Both the position numbers and the translations under genes were made by a program. The notes beneath the pieces are model-generated. The model had not been told where the DNA came from. It was given only the letters and a program-made list of their open reading frames with translations, and searched no databases. This document shows positions 18,128-26,882 of a stretch of 39,562 nt of DNA, piece after piece; positions within the stretch are counted from its first letter, which is position 1; the number at the start of each line of letters is the position of its first letter. This DNA comes from Planctomycetota bacterium (GTDB taxonomy: Bacteria; Planctomycetota; UBA1135; GCA-002686595). The stretch is from the NCBI GenBank assembly GCA_016220035.1, contig JACRIO010000145.1, forward strand, positions 1 through 39,562, in the 5' to 3' direction.

Positions 18128-19435
18128 CTACGCGCCGCCGCGCAAGTAGGCGAGCGCGTCGGGCAGACTCTGTGCTCCGTGCTCGCCGAGCCCGCTCCGG
18201 AAAAGGAGCTCGAGATCACGCAACGGGTTCACGTCGCCGCGGAACATGAACCGACGGGCGTCGGGGTGCGACCCGACGGCGATCATCAACTCGAGGATCG
18301 AGCTCGCGTTGCACTTGCGTCCCTCGATGACCATCTCGACGGGGGTCGCGTAGCGATTGACGACGCCGACGATCAACGCACACGGCCGAGCATGGAGGTA
18401 GAGGTCGTCCGGCAGATCGAGCTCGAGTTCGCGTACGTCCGTGTACGTCGGCAGCAGGTCCTCGGCGAGGCGCCGACCGCGGCGCATGAACGTGCTCGCC
18501 CAATGAAGCAGGTGGTTCAGCGTGATCTCGCGCACGTCCGCGCGACGGACGAGGCCCTCGATGCGACCTTCGCTCTCTTCGTTGCGCGTTCCACTCTCGT
18601 GTCGTTCGACGAAGTGGGTGAGATGGGTCACTGCTTCGAGCAGGTGCAGTGCCGCCGATGCATGGCCGCGCAACTTGGTGAGCCGTTCGTCACCTGCTTC
18701 CAGGCCCGTGCCCTTCACCCAGGTGTCGTACGCCGACTGCAGGTTGTGCACCGTAGCCTCGAACACACGCGCGCGCTCCTCGGTGCAGAAGCGCTGCAGC
18801 CACGTCTCGCGCTCGTCGGGATCCTCGATGCGTCGGGCTCCGAGCTCCTCGAACAGATTGCTCGCCTGGAGGAAGCGCGAGGCCATCTCGGCCACCTTCT
18901 GCTCGTCGTTCTCGAGATCCTGCTGGCCCATGTTGCGGGGCAGGATGAGGCGCGGACCGAGCCCTCCGTTGCGGCTCTCTGGGTAGTGCTGCTCCTCGGG
19001 AATGGGGATCCCGTGCTGGCGTTCCTCACGCAGCGCGGCTTCGAGCAACCGCACGAGCGCCTGCTCGAGGAACGTCCTCGAGCTGCGCACGGAACGGGCT
19101 GCCTGCTCCAAGTCCGATCGGTTCAGGACGGTGGGGTATCCATCCATGCGCCGCTCGAGGTGCGACAGACTGAAGCCGGCGAGCGCGAGTCCGCGGATGG
19201 AGGCGACGAGCTCCCGCAGGTAGCTGAAACTGCGGTTGTGGCGCGCGCCGTGATCATCCAGCAGTGCCTCGAGCGCGTCCGCCTCGCTGATGAGCTGAAA
19301 AAAATGCTGCCGGCTCCAGGCTTCGCGACGAGCCAGGAGCGTGTTCGCCAAGCGATGGAACATCTCCGCCTGGCTGCCGACGAGGGCCGCGAAGGCCTTC
19401 TCGGTGATCACCTCTTCCAGGGGCTGCTCGGTCAT
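18128..19435 (-). CDS. Helical protein with C-terminal HPr-like domain
   Basis: A protein of 435 residues. Residues 1-~330 are mainly charged helices with no family I can name. The last ~95 residues form an HPr-like domain: YLHARPCALIVGVVNRY holds the phosphorylatable His (H348), and GRKCNASSILELM holds the Ser46 position (S379). The spacing of 31 residues between them equals that of HPr (His15 to Ser46). HPr carries phosphate from enzyme I, or is phosphorylated on Ser by HPr kinase in control circuits. Neither partner is in this window. I infer a phosphorylation-controlled regulator and not a sugar transport carrier. The gene diverges from the sigma factor gene. The ATG at 19435 gives a clean MTEQPLEEVI start. 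Confidence 0.7.
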   Translation of the reverse strand: MTEQPLEEVITEKAFAALVGSQAEMFHRLANTLLARREAWSRQHFFQLISEADALEALLDDHGARHNRSFSYLRELVASIRGLALAGFSLSHLERRMDGYPTVLNRSDLEQAARSVRSSRTFLEQALVRLLEAALREERQHGIPIPEEQHYPESRNGGLGPRLILPRNMGQQDLENDEQKVAEMASRFLQASNLFEELGARRIEDPDERETWLQRFCTEERARVFEATVHNLQSAYDTWVKGTGLEAGDERLTKLRGHASAALHLLEAVTHLTHFVERHESGTRNEESEGRIEGLVRRADVREITLNHLLHWASTFMRRGRRLAEDLLPTYTDVRELELDLPDDLYLHARPCALIVGVVNRYATPVEMVIEGRKCNASSILELMIAVGSHPDARRFMFRGDVNPLRDLELLFRSGLGEHGAQSLPDALAYLRGGA

Positions 19436-19631
19436 CGCGGGGTGCCCGTTCGGGCACGGAAGAGCGTGATCCTACCCAGCCGCCGCGACCGTTGGACGGG
19501 GACACCGACCCTAACATTGCAACACCCTAGTTTGCGGCTCAAGAACGTGCTCCGGCTTCGTCGATCGAGGCCGGGGACCGCACCCGCATCCCTTCCGACG
19601 CCCGGCTCCGCTCCCGGCCACCCTCGGCCGG

Positions 19632-20480
19632 ATGGCCCCAACCCATCCCCTCCAACGGAGAGCTCCCATTTCCGCCGAACGCTGCCTCGAGACCTACCTC
19701 CAGGAAATCAACGAGGTACCGCTGCTCTCCCCCGAGGAGGAGGTGGCGCTCGGTCGCCGCATTCAAGGCGGGGACCTCGCCGCCCGGGAGCACATGATCC
19801 GCGCCAATCTCCGCCTGGTCGTCTCCGTGGCGAAGATGTACACGGACCGGGGCCTCGTGCTGCAGGACCTGATCGCGGAGGGGAACATCGGCCTGATGAA
19901 GGCCGCGGAGAAATTCGATCCGGCCGCGGGTTGCCGGTTCTCGACCTACGGCACCTGGTGGATCAAGCAGTCGATCCGGCGCGCCTTGACGAACACGGTC
20001 AAGCCGGTGCGCGTCCCGAGCTACATGTCGGAGCTGATCTCGCGCTGGCGCGTCGTGAGCCAGGAGCTCGCGTACCTGCTCGGCCGCGCGCCGACCGTCG
20101 AGGAGGTCGCCGAGGAGCTCGGCATCCCCGAGGAGAACTGGCCGTTGCTCAAGCGCACGATCACGGTCTCGGGCATGGGGCCGCAAGTCTCGCTCGACCT
20201 GTTGACGCAGGGTCAGGACACGGTCGAGGACGCGGCCGCGCTCCCGCCGGACGAGCAATTGCTCAACGCCGACCTGATCACGAAGCTCGGTGAGCTCCTC
20301 GACGTGATCGACGAGCGGGAAGCGACGATCCTGCGCCTGCGGTACGGCCTCGGGACGGATGACGGCGCGTCGATGACGTTGAAGGAGATCGGCAAGGTCG
20401 TCGGTCTGACGCGCGAGCGCGTCCGCCAGATCGAGCAGGAAGCACTGAAGAAGTTGTACGGTGTCATGAGCGATGAGTGA
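19632..20480 (+). CDS. RpoD/SigA-type sigma-70 factor, lacking region 1.1
   Basis: A sigma-70 family factor of 282 residues. It has a short region 1.2 (LETYLQEINEVPLLSPEEE), region 2 (NLRLVVSVAKMY, LIAEGNIGLMKAAEKFD, FSTYGTWWIKQSI), region 3 (PTVEEVAEELGIPEE) and region 4 (TLKEIGKVVGLTRERVRQIEQEAL). It lacks the acidic region 1.1 and the non-conserved insert of housekeeping RpoD, so it could be a group 2 factor or a short principal one. The ATG at 19632 has no ribosome binding site. An ATT codon at 19668 lies seven bases after GGAG and would start just before the conserved block. The gene overlaps hemW by eight bases. Confidence 0.87.
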   Translation: MAPTHPLQRRAPISAERCLETYLQEINEVPLLSPEEEVALGRRIQGGDLAAREHMIRANLRLVVSVAKMYTDRGLVLQDLIAEGNIGLMKAAEKFDPAAGCRFSTYGTWWIKQSIRRALTNTVKPVRVPSYMSELISRWRVVSQELAYLLGRAPTVEEVAEELGIPEENWPLLKRTITVSGMGPQVSLDLLTQGQDTVEDAAALPPDEQLLNADLITKLGELLDVIDEREATILRLRYGLGTDDGASMTLKEIGKVVGLTRERVRQIEQEALKKLYGVMSDE

Positions 20481-21699
20481 TCCGGCCACGCCTCCGACGC
20501 GAGCGGATTCGACGCTCGCGCGAGGCGTGCCGAACCCGGCGCGGCCGAGCGCGCGCCCCGAGCCTGGGACCCCGCTCTACGTCCACCTGCCGTTCTGCGC
20601 GGCGAAGTGCCACTACTGCGACTTCTTCTCGGTCGCGGCGCAGGGCCAGGATCGCGGCGCGATGATCGCCGCCCTTCTGCGCGAGGCCGAACTCTTCGCG
20701 CCGCTCGCGCCGCGCACCGTGTTCCTCGGCGGAGGTACGCCCTCGCTGCTCTCGATCGAGGAGCTCACGACGTTGCTCGACGGCCTCGAACGCAGCACGG
20801 GCTTCCGATCCTCGGCGAGCGAGGTCACCGCGGAGTGCAATCCCGAGAGCCTCGATCGCGACAAGGCGCGTGCGCTCCTCGACCTGGGCGTGCGGCGGCT
20901 CTCGATCGGCTTCCAGAGCCTGCACGACGAGGTGCTCCAGCTCTTCGGACGCGTGCACACCGTCGACGACAGCTTTCGTGCTTTCGAGGCCGCGCGTCAG
21001 GCGGGCGTCGAGGAACTCAACGTCGACCTCATCTATGCAGCACCGGGGCAGACGGTGGAGGAGTGGCGCACGGACTTGTCGCGCGTGCTCGCGCTCGGGT
21101 CGGAGCACTTGTCCGCGTACAACCTCACGTTCGAGGAGGACACCCTCTTCCGTCGCTGGCTCGAGCAGGGCCGGCTCACGAAGTCGCCGGAAGAGGTGGA
21201 GCTCGAGCTCTTCGAGCTCACGCGCGAGCTCACGCGCGAGCACGGCCTCGAAGCGTACGAGATCTCGAATTTCGCGCGCCCGGGTCATGCCTGCGCGCAC
21301 AACGTGAACTACTGGCGCAACGGCGAATACGCCGGCATCGGCCCATCGGCGGTGAGCAAGCAAGGCCGCGTGCGCTTCGGCAACGCGAAGGCGATCACCG
21401 CCTACACCCGGCGCATCCGCGACGAAGGCCAGGCGGTGCACTGGCTCGAAGACCCCGACGAACGCACGCGGTTGGCGGAGAGCTGGTGGCTCGGGCTGCG
21501 GCTCGCCGAAGGGCTGACTGCGCACGAAGCACGCGCGCGCGCGCACTTCGTTGGCGATGATGCGGGCGCGCGCGCGCTCGCGGAGGAGCTCGTCGGGCTA
21601 GGGCTCCTCGGCAGCACGGCCGGACGCTATCGATTGACGGCCCGTGGACTGCCGCTGGGCGACTGGGTCGCGAAGCGCTTCTTGCAAGCGCTCGCGTGA
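20473..21699 (+). CDS. hemW: HemW-like radical SAM protein
   Basis: A radical SAM protein of 408 residues from the HemN/HemW group. The cluster motif CAAKCHYC (C42, C46, C49) is followed by DFF; the GGGTPS block is at 87-92 and the chain includes the LSIGFQSLHDEVL and NVDLIYAAPGQT segments. HemW acts as a heme chaperone, unlike the coproporphyrinogen dehydrogenase HemN; the CxxxCxYCDF form and length favour HemW. The C-terminal HemN_C-like part (EGLTAHEAR) is present. The start ATG lies inside the end of the sigma gene, so translation is probably coupled. Confidence 0.87.
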   Translation: MSDPATPPTRADSTLARGVPNPARPSARPEPGTPLYVHLPFCAAKCHYCDFFSVAAQGQDRGAMIAALLREAELFAPLAPRTVFLGGGTPSLLSIEELTTLLDGLERSTGFRSSASEVTAECNPESLDRDKARALLDLGVRRLSIGFQSLHDEVLQLFGRVHTVDDSFRAFEAARQAGVEELNVDLIYAAPGQTVEEWRTDLSRVLALGSEHLSAYNLTFEEDTLFRRWLEQGRLTKSPEEVELELFELTRELTREHGLEAYEISNFARPGHACAHNVNYWRNGEYAGIGPSAVSKQGRVRFGNAKAITAYTRRIRDEGQAVHWLEDPDERTRLAESWWLGLRLAEGLTAHEARARAHFVGDDAGARALAEELVGLGLLGSTAGRYRLTARGLPLGDWVAKRFLQALA

Positions 21700-21814
21700 T
21701 CGCGGCGCGCTCACGAACCCACCCGAGCACTCGCGCGCGCGCGTGCGCGCGCCCGGCGTCGTCGGGTATCCTCGCCGGACGCTTCGCGCACTTCGCAAAG
21801 CGCAGGATCCCCGC

Positions 21815-22720
21815 ATGCTCTACGCCGATCGTCTCGAGGACGCGCTCGCGCGCGTCGGAAACCCCTGTCTCGTCGGTCTCGATCCGCATCCCGACTCGTT
21901 GCCCGAGGAGTTCTCCGCCGCGCGCTCGGAAGGCGCCTCGCGGTCCGAGAAGGCGCGCGCGATCGGCGACTTCTGCTGCACGATCGTCGAGCTCGCCGCG
22001 GGCGAGGTCGCCGCCGTGAAGCCGCAGTCGGCGTTCTTCGAGCTCTTCGGCGCCGACGGAGCCCGTGAATGGGAGCGCGTCGTCGCGTGCGCGAAGCAGG
22101 CCGGCCTGCTCGTCATCGGCGACGTGAAGCGCGGCGACATCGACACGACGGCCAGGGCGTACGCGCGCGGACTGCTCGAGGGCGTCGACGCGCTCGACCG
22201 AGCGCACACGTGCGACGCGATCACGATCAATCCGTACCTCGGCGGCGATTCGATCCAGCCGTTCCTCGAGAGCTGCAAGAAGGCCGAGGCCGGCGTCTAT
22301 GTCCTCGTCCGCACGTCGAACAAGGACAGCAAGCTCTTCCAGGAGCACGGCTCCCCGCTGCTCTACCAGCGCGTCGCGGACATGGTCGCGCAGTGGGGGG
22401 GCGAGCTCACCGGCGCGTGCGGACTGTCGAGCGTCGGCGCGGTCGTGGGCGCCACGCACCCGCGCGAGCTCTCCGAGCTGCGCGCGCGCATGCCGCGCAC
22501 CCCGCTGCTGCTTCCCGGCTACGGCGCGCAAGGTGCGGGCGCCGCGGACATCGTCGGCGGTTTCCTCGCCGGCGGCCGCGGAGCACTCGTGAATTCCTCG
22601 CGCGGCATCTTGTTCGCGTACAAGCAGCCGCAGTATGCAGGCCTCCACTGGAAGGACGCCGCGCGTCAGGCGCTCACGGCGATGAAGACCGAGATCCGCG
22701 CCGCCTTGAAGCTCGCCTGA
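21815..22720 (+). CDS. pyrF: Orotidine 5'-phosphate decarboxylase, type 2
   Basis: A 301-residue decarboxylase that makes UMP from OMP, the last step of de novo pyrimidine synthesis. Diagnostic parts are CLVGLDPHPDSLP near residue 20, VKPQSAFFE (69-77), the catalytic GDVKRGDIDTTARAYA (102-117) with its Asp-Lys-Asp set, and LLLPGYGAQGA near the phosphate site. The length fits the longer type 2 form. The ATG at 21815 follows AGGA at about 21804. It lies 94 bases before the bshC start on the same strand and may share its transcript. Confidence 0.93.
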   Translation: MLYADRLEDALARVGNPCLVGLDPHPDSLPEEFSAARSEGASRSEKARAIGDFCCTIVELAAGEVAAVKPQSAFFELFGADGAREWERVVACAKQAGLLVIGDVKRGDIDTTARAYARGLLEGVDALDRAHTCDAITINPYLGGDSIQPFLESCKKAEAGVYVLVRTSNKDSKLFQEHGSPLLYQRVADMVAQWGGELTGACGLSSVGAVVGATHPRELSELRARMPRTPLLLPGYGAQGAGAADIVGGFLAGGRGALVNSSRGILFAYKQPQYAGLHWKDAARQALTAMKTEIRAALKLA

Positions 22721-22814
22721 ACCGCCGCGCCGGAGCTCCGTGCTCCACTCCTCCGCACGCGAGCGGCGCCTCTCGCGGTCTGCCGCCTCCACCCCTCGCG
22801 CCCGAACGCAAGCC

Positions 22815-24437
22815 ATGCTGCGCCTAGAACACCTCCCGGCCGACGTCCTCGATCTGCCCCCGATCGCGCGCGCGGCCCTGTCGGGTCGGCTTGCGCGCGC
22901 GGGACTGTCGCTGCCGCGCAGGACGGACGATCTCGCTCCACCGCCCGCGGTGCTCGACTCCGAGGCGCGCGACGAGCTCGTCCGCGCGCTCGAACTGGGA
23001 CTCGCTCCCCTGACGCCGCACGTCGCGGTGCTCGACGCGCTGCGCACGTTGAAAGAACCGCGTGCCTGCGTCGTGGTCACGGGCCAGCAGCCCGGGCTCT
23101 GCGCTTCGCCGCTGTACTCGCTCTACAAGGCGCTCCACGCGCTCCGTCTCGCTCGGCGACTCTCGCAGGCCTGGGAGCGTCCGGTCGTGCCGCTCTTCTG
23201 GAACCACGCGGACGACCACGACGTCGCGGAGGTCCACCACCTCCACGTGCTCAACGCGAACCTCGACCTGCAGAAGGTCGGTCTCGCGGGCATGTCGTCG
23301 GGTCGGCAGATGCTCTCGCGCATCGTGCTCGACGAGGAACGCCAAAGGCTCGGAGCGATTCGAGCGCTGCTCGGGGACCTCGTGCGCGACACGCCGCACG
23401 GGGAGCGCGTGCTCGCGATGCTCCTCCCGCGGCACGGCGAATCGCTCGCGCGCGCGTTCACTCGGACGTTCACCGAACTGCTCGGTCCGCTCGGCCTCGT
23501 CGTCCTCGAACCCGACTGGATCCGGCCGGCGATGACGCGCGCGCTCGCCCGCTTGATCGAGCTCGAACCGTCGTCGTTCCTGGACGCGGGCTCGCGTGCG
23601 TTGCGCGCCGCCGGACTGGAACCCGCGATCGACCCCGCGAACGCCGCGCTGCTCTTCACGATCGACGAACGCGGCCGACGTGCGCTGCGCCCGGGCGGCG
23701 AGGGCTGGAAGTACGACGACGAGGAAGGCTCGCGCACGACGACCGAGCTCGTCGCCGAGCTCGTGCAGGATCCGCTCGCCTGGTCGCCGGGCGCGCTCCT
23801 GCGTCCGCTCGTGCAGGACCTCTGTCTCCCCGTCGCCGCGTACGTCGGCGGATGGGGTGAGCTCGCTTACCACGCGCAACTGGCCGAGCTGCGCCTCGCC
23901 GCCGGCGTGCCCGCGACACCGTTCGTGCCGCGGATTTCGATCACGCTCGTCGACCCCGAAACGCGCGTGGCGCTCACGAAGGTCGAGGCGAGCGTCGCGG
24001 ACGTCCTGCGCGCACGCGGCGAGTTCGCCGTCGCGCGGAGCCAGGAGCCGCCGCCGCCCGTGCTTGCACGTTTGCGCGCGATCGCGTCGAGCGCGGCGCG
24101 CGACGTCGGCGCTCTACGCGAGGATCTCGCCGAGCTCGATCCCTCCCTGCCCGTCCTGGCGCGCCGCACGATCGATCAGGTCAAGGGCTCGATCGAAACG
24201 CTCGCCGAGAAGGCGGAGCGCGTCCACCAGAACAAGACCGGCAAGGGTCGGCGCCACGAACGCCGGTTGAACAACGCCCTGTTCCCGCGCGGCGAGCCGC
24301 AGGAGCGCGTGCTGGGTCCGCTGGCCTCGCTCGCGCGTTTCGGCGACGCGTGGCTCGCCGAACTCGCGGGCGAGCTCGATCCCTTCCCCGCGGAGCACCT
24401 CGTCCTGCATCTCGGTGACGATCTCCTCGTGGAGTGA
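22815..24437 (+). CDS. bshC: Bacillithiol synthase BshC (cysteine-adding enzyme)
   Basis: A 540-residue BshC. It performs the last step of bacillithiol synthesis, joining cysteine to glucosaminyl-malate. The family hallmark VTGQQPGLCASPLYSLYKAL is clear near residue 95, followed by PLFWNHADDHDVAEV. Later blocks include YVGGWGELAYHAQL and a C-terminal coiled stretch (IETLAEKAERVHQNK). The length matches the family. The ATG at 22815 gives the usual start; a GTG at 22740 would add 25 Arg/Ser-rich residues. It is the first of three bacillithiol genes here, followed 28 bases on by bshB. Confidence 0.92.
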   Translation: MLRLEHLPADVLDLPPIARAALSGRLARAGLSLPRRTDDLAPPPAVLDSEARDELVRALELGLAPLTPHVAVLDALRTLKEPRACVVVTGQQPGLCASPLYSLYKALHALRLARRLSQAWERPVVPLFWNHADDHDVAEVHHLHVLNANLDLQKVGLAGMSSGRQMLSRIVLDEERQRLGAIRALLGDLVRDTPHGERVLAMLLPRHGESLARAFTRTFTELLGPLGLVVLEPDWIRPAMTRALARLIELEPSSFLDAGSRALRAAGLEPAIDPANAALLFTIDERGRRALRPGGEGWKYDDEEGSRTTTELVAELVQDPLAWSPGALLRPLVQDLCLPVAAYVGGWGELAYHAQLAELRLAAGVPATPFVPRISITLVDPETRVALTKVEASVADVLRARGEFAVARSQEPPPPVLARLRAIASSAARDVGALREDLAELDPSLPVLARRTIDQVKGSIETLAEKAERVHQNKTGKGRRHERRLNNALFPRGEPQERVLGPLASLARFGDAWLAELAGELDPFPAEHLVLHLGDDLLVE

Positions 24438-24465
24438 GACGCGCGTGCTCGCGTAGGATCACGGC

Positions 24466-25200
24466 ATGCACGAGAAGCTGGACGTCCTCGCGGTCGCCGC
24501 GCACCCCGACGACGCCGAGATCTGCGTCGGCGGCACGCTCCTGACGCTCGCACGCGCCGGCAAGCGCTGCGGCATCGTCGACCTCACGCGCGGCGAGATG
24601 GGCACGCGCGGCACCCGCGCCGACCGCGACCACGAGACCTCCGCGGCCAACGCGGTCATGCGCCTCGCCCTGCGCGCGAACCTCGAGCTCCCCGACGGAC
24701 GCATCGAGGCCACGATCGACGCGCGTGAACGGCTCGCGGACCTGATCCGTCGGCACGCGCCCGACGTGGTGCTCGCGCACCACCTCGAGGATCTGCACCC
24801 CGACCACGCCGCGGCGGGTCGCATCGCACGCGAGGCGTGGTACCTCTCCGGCCTCGCGCGCCTCGCGGAACTCGCCGGCGACGTCCCCGCGCGTCGGCCC
24901 AAGCGTCTCTACCACTTCATGGGCCACGTGACGTTCGAGCCGACGTTCGTCGTCGACATCGGACCCGTGTGGGAGGAGAAGCTCGCGCTCGTGCGCTGCT
25001 ACGCGAGCCAGCTCGCACCCGCGCACGCGAAGGACGAGGGCCGGCACTTCCTCTTCGGCGCGGACATCTTGCAGCGCATGGAGACGCGCGCGCGCTTCTA
25101 CGGCGAGCGCATCGGAGCGCGCTTCGGCGAACCGCTCCTCGCACGCGGTCCGCTGCCCTGCTTCGATCCGTTGCTCGTCCGAGATACCGGCGATCGATGA
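24466..25200 (+). CDS. bshB1: Bacillithiol pathway deacetylase BshB (LmbE family)
   Basis: A 244-residue zinc deacetylase of the PIG-L/LmbE family. It removes acetate from GlcNAc-malate, the second step of bacillithiol synthesis. The zinc motif AHPDDAE is at 12-18 (H13, D16), and the second part is HLEDLHPDHAAAGR. GEMGTRGTR matches the BshB1 form (GELGTRGT). The start ATG follows the bshC stop by 28 bases. Its stop overlaps the methyltransferase start as ATGA, so the two are tightly coupled. Confidence 0.92.
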   Translation: MHEKLDVLAVAAHPDDAEICVGGTLLTLARAGKRCGIVDLTRGEMGTRGTRADRDHETSAANAVMRLALRANLELPDGRIEATIDARERLADLIRRHAPDVVLAHHLEDLHPDHAAAGRIAREAWYLSGLARLAELAGDVPARRPKRLYHFMGHVTFEPTFVVDIGPVWEEKLALVRCYASQLAPAHAKDEGRHFLFGADILQRMETRARFYGERIGARFGEPLLARGPLPCFDPLLVRDTGDR

Positions 25201-26651
25201 CGAAGGCGCGCCGACATCGCCTCCGCGTCGCGTTCGGCGACTGGCAGACGCCGGACGAGCTCGCACGCGCGGTCTTCGCCATCCTCGCGCGCGATTCGAC
25301 GCCCTTCGCCGCCGTGCTCGAGCCCACGTGCGGCCGCGGTGCGTTCCTCGTCGCGGCCGCCGCCGCGCGGCCGGATGCGCAACTCGTCGGCTTCGACGTG
25401 AGCGCCGAGTACGTCCACGCAGCGCGGGAGCGGCTCGCGGGTCGCCCCGCGACGCTCGCGGTCGCCGATTTCTTCCGAGCGGACTGGAACGCGATCGTCG
25501 CGGAGCTCCCCGAGCCCTTCGCGATCGTCGGCAACCCGCCGTGGGTCACGAACTCGGCGCTCGGTGCCATCGAGGTCGCGAACACGCCGGCGAAGGTGAA
25601 TTCGGCGCGGCGCGCGGGCCTCGACGCGCTCACGGGCAGCAGCAACTTCGACATCTCCGAGTGGATGCTCGTTCGACTGCTCGAGGCGGCCCGCGAGCGT
25701 GATTTCGAGCTCGCGATGCTGTGCAAGGCCACGGTCGCGCGTCGGGTGATCGCGGTGATCGCCGAACGCGGCTGGGCGCTCGAAGGCGAGCTCCGTTCGA
25801 TCGACGCGGCACGGCACTTCGGCGCGGCGGTCGAAGCCGTGCTCCTGCGCGTGCGGCGCGCGCGAGCAAGTCAGGGGACGAGTTCGCGCTGGCCCGTGCA
25901 CGCTTCGCTCGACGCGCGTGCGCCGAAAGCGTGCTTCGGCATCGTCGATGGGCGCACCTGCAGCGATCTCGACCAGTTCATGGCGTCGCGCGCTCTCGAG
26001 GGCGAGGCGGAGCTCGAGTGGCGCTCCGGCATCAAGCACGACTGCGCGGACGTGATGGAGCTCGCGATCGACGGGGAGGAGCTCGTCAACGGCTTCGGAG
26101 AGCGCGTGGAGGTCGAAACGGAGCGCCTCTACCCGTTCCTCAAGGGTTCCGACGTGGGCAACGGCCGCCGCGTCCCGCGCAAACGTTTGATCGTCACGCA
26201 GCGCCGCCTCGGCGAGGACACGCGCGCGCTCGCAACGTCCGCTCCGAGGACCTGGCGCTACCTCGAAACGCACCGCGCGCGCCTCTCCGCGCGCAAGAGC
26301 CGCATCTTCGAGGGCCAGCCGCCCTACGCGCTGTTCGGCGTCGGCGACTACACGTTCGCGCCGTACAAGGTTGCGGTGTGCGGGCTCTACAAGCGTCTCG
26401 CGTTCTCCGTCCTCGCTCCGATCGACGAGAAGCCCGTGCTCGTCGACGACACGTGCTACTTCCTGCCCTGCGGGGCGCTGGCCGAGGCCGAAACGCTTGC
26501 GGCCGCGCTGAACGGCGAGCTCGCGCGCCGGTTCTTCGAGGCGCGCGTGTTCTGGGACGAGAAGCGTCCGATCGGGAAGGCGCTCTTGCGCACGCTCTCC
26601 CTCGCCGCGCTCCTGCGCGCCGAGGGGAAAGCGTTTCCCGCCGGGAGCTAG
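25197..26651 (+). CDS. Orphan N6-adenine-type DNA methyltransferase
   Basis: A class I SAM-dependent methyltransferase of 484 residues with the N6-adenine DNA methylase layout. DWQTPDELA (15-23) precedes motif I LEPTCGRGAF (41-50). The acidic loop FDVSAEYV follows, then the catalytic motif IV NPPW (113-116). The C-terminal half resembles a target-recognition region (VGDYTFAPYKVAVCGLYKR). No restriction enzyme or specificity subunit is nearby, so it is an orphan. Its start overlaps the bshB stop by four bases, so it is in the bacillithiol operon. Its target could be DNA, and an effect on gene control is possible but not shown. RNA or another nucleic acid substrate cannot be excluded. Confidence 0.78.
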   Translation: MTKARRHRLRVAFGDWQTPDELARAVFAILARDSTPFAAVLEPTCGRGAFLVAAAAARPDAQLVGFDVSAEYVHAARERLAGRPATLAVADFFRADWNAIVAELPEPFAIVGNPPWVTNSALGAIEVANTPAKVNSARRAGLDALTGSSNFDISEWMLVRLLEAARERDFELAMLCKATVARRVIAVIAERGWALEGELRSIDAARHFGAAVEAVLLRVRRARASQGTSSRWPVHASLDARAPKACFGIVDGRTCSDLDQFMASRALEGEAELEWRSGIKHDCADVMELAIDGEELVNGFGERVEVETERLYPFLKGSDVGNGRRVPRKRLIVTQRRLGEDTRALATSAPRTWRYLETHRARLSARKSRIFEGQPPYALFGVGDYTFAPYKVAVCGLYKRLAFSVLAPIDEKPVLVDDTCYFLPCGALAEAETLAAALNGELARRFFEARVFWDEKRPIGKALLRTLSLAALLRAEGKAFPAGS

Positions 26652-26724
26652 CGGAAAGGGGCGCGCTCACCGCCGACGCGGAATCGAACCGCCTGGACCC
26701 ATCGCTCTCCGGAACTCCACCCTG

Positions 26725-26733
26725 TTTTCCACA
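26725..26733 (+). promoter_or_regulatory. DnaA-box-like site upstream of parA
   Basis: TTTTCCACA differs from the consensus TTATCCACA at one base and stands in the 231-base gap before parA. DnaA could bind here and link parA expression to the replication cycle. A single box in a gap of this size may be chance. Confidence 0.3.
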
Positions 26734-26882
26734 AGGCGTCCGGCCGCGCGCCGAGAACCCGTTGGAGCTCGCGCTCGCGCTCGAAAACTACCGCATTCCG
26801 GCGCGCTGGCCCGCGCAACTCACGCGTGCTCCGCGCGCCGCGAGGGGCTAGACTCCGCGCCGGCTCGGTCGGCGGAGTTGCC

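Noticed and set aside
17525-20293. Long plus-strand open frame of about 920 codons
   Set aside because: It runs across the metallophosphoesterase, HPr-like and sigma genes in the wrong frame. The product has no recognisable domain.
26660-26760. tRNA-like T-arm (GGTTCGATTCC on the minus strand) after the methyltransferase gene
   Set aside because: Only the T-loop resembles a tRNA. No matching acceptor stem, anticodon arm or D-arm could be placed.
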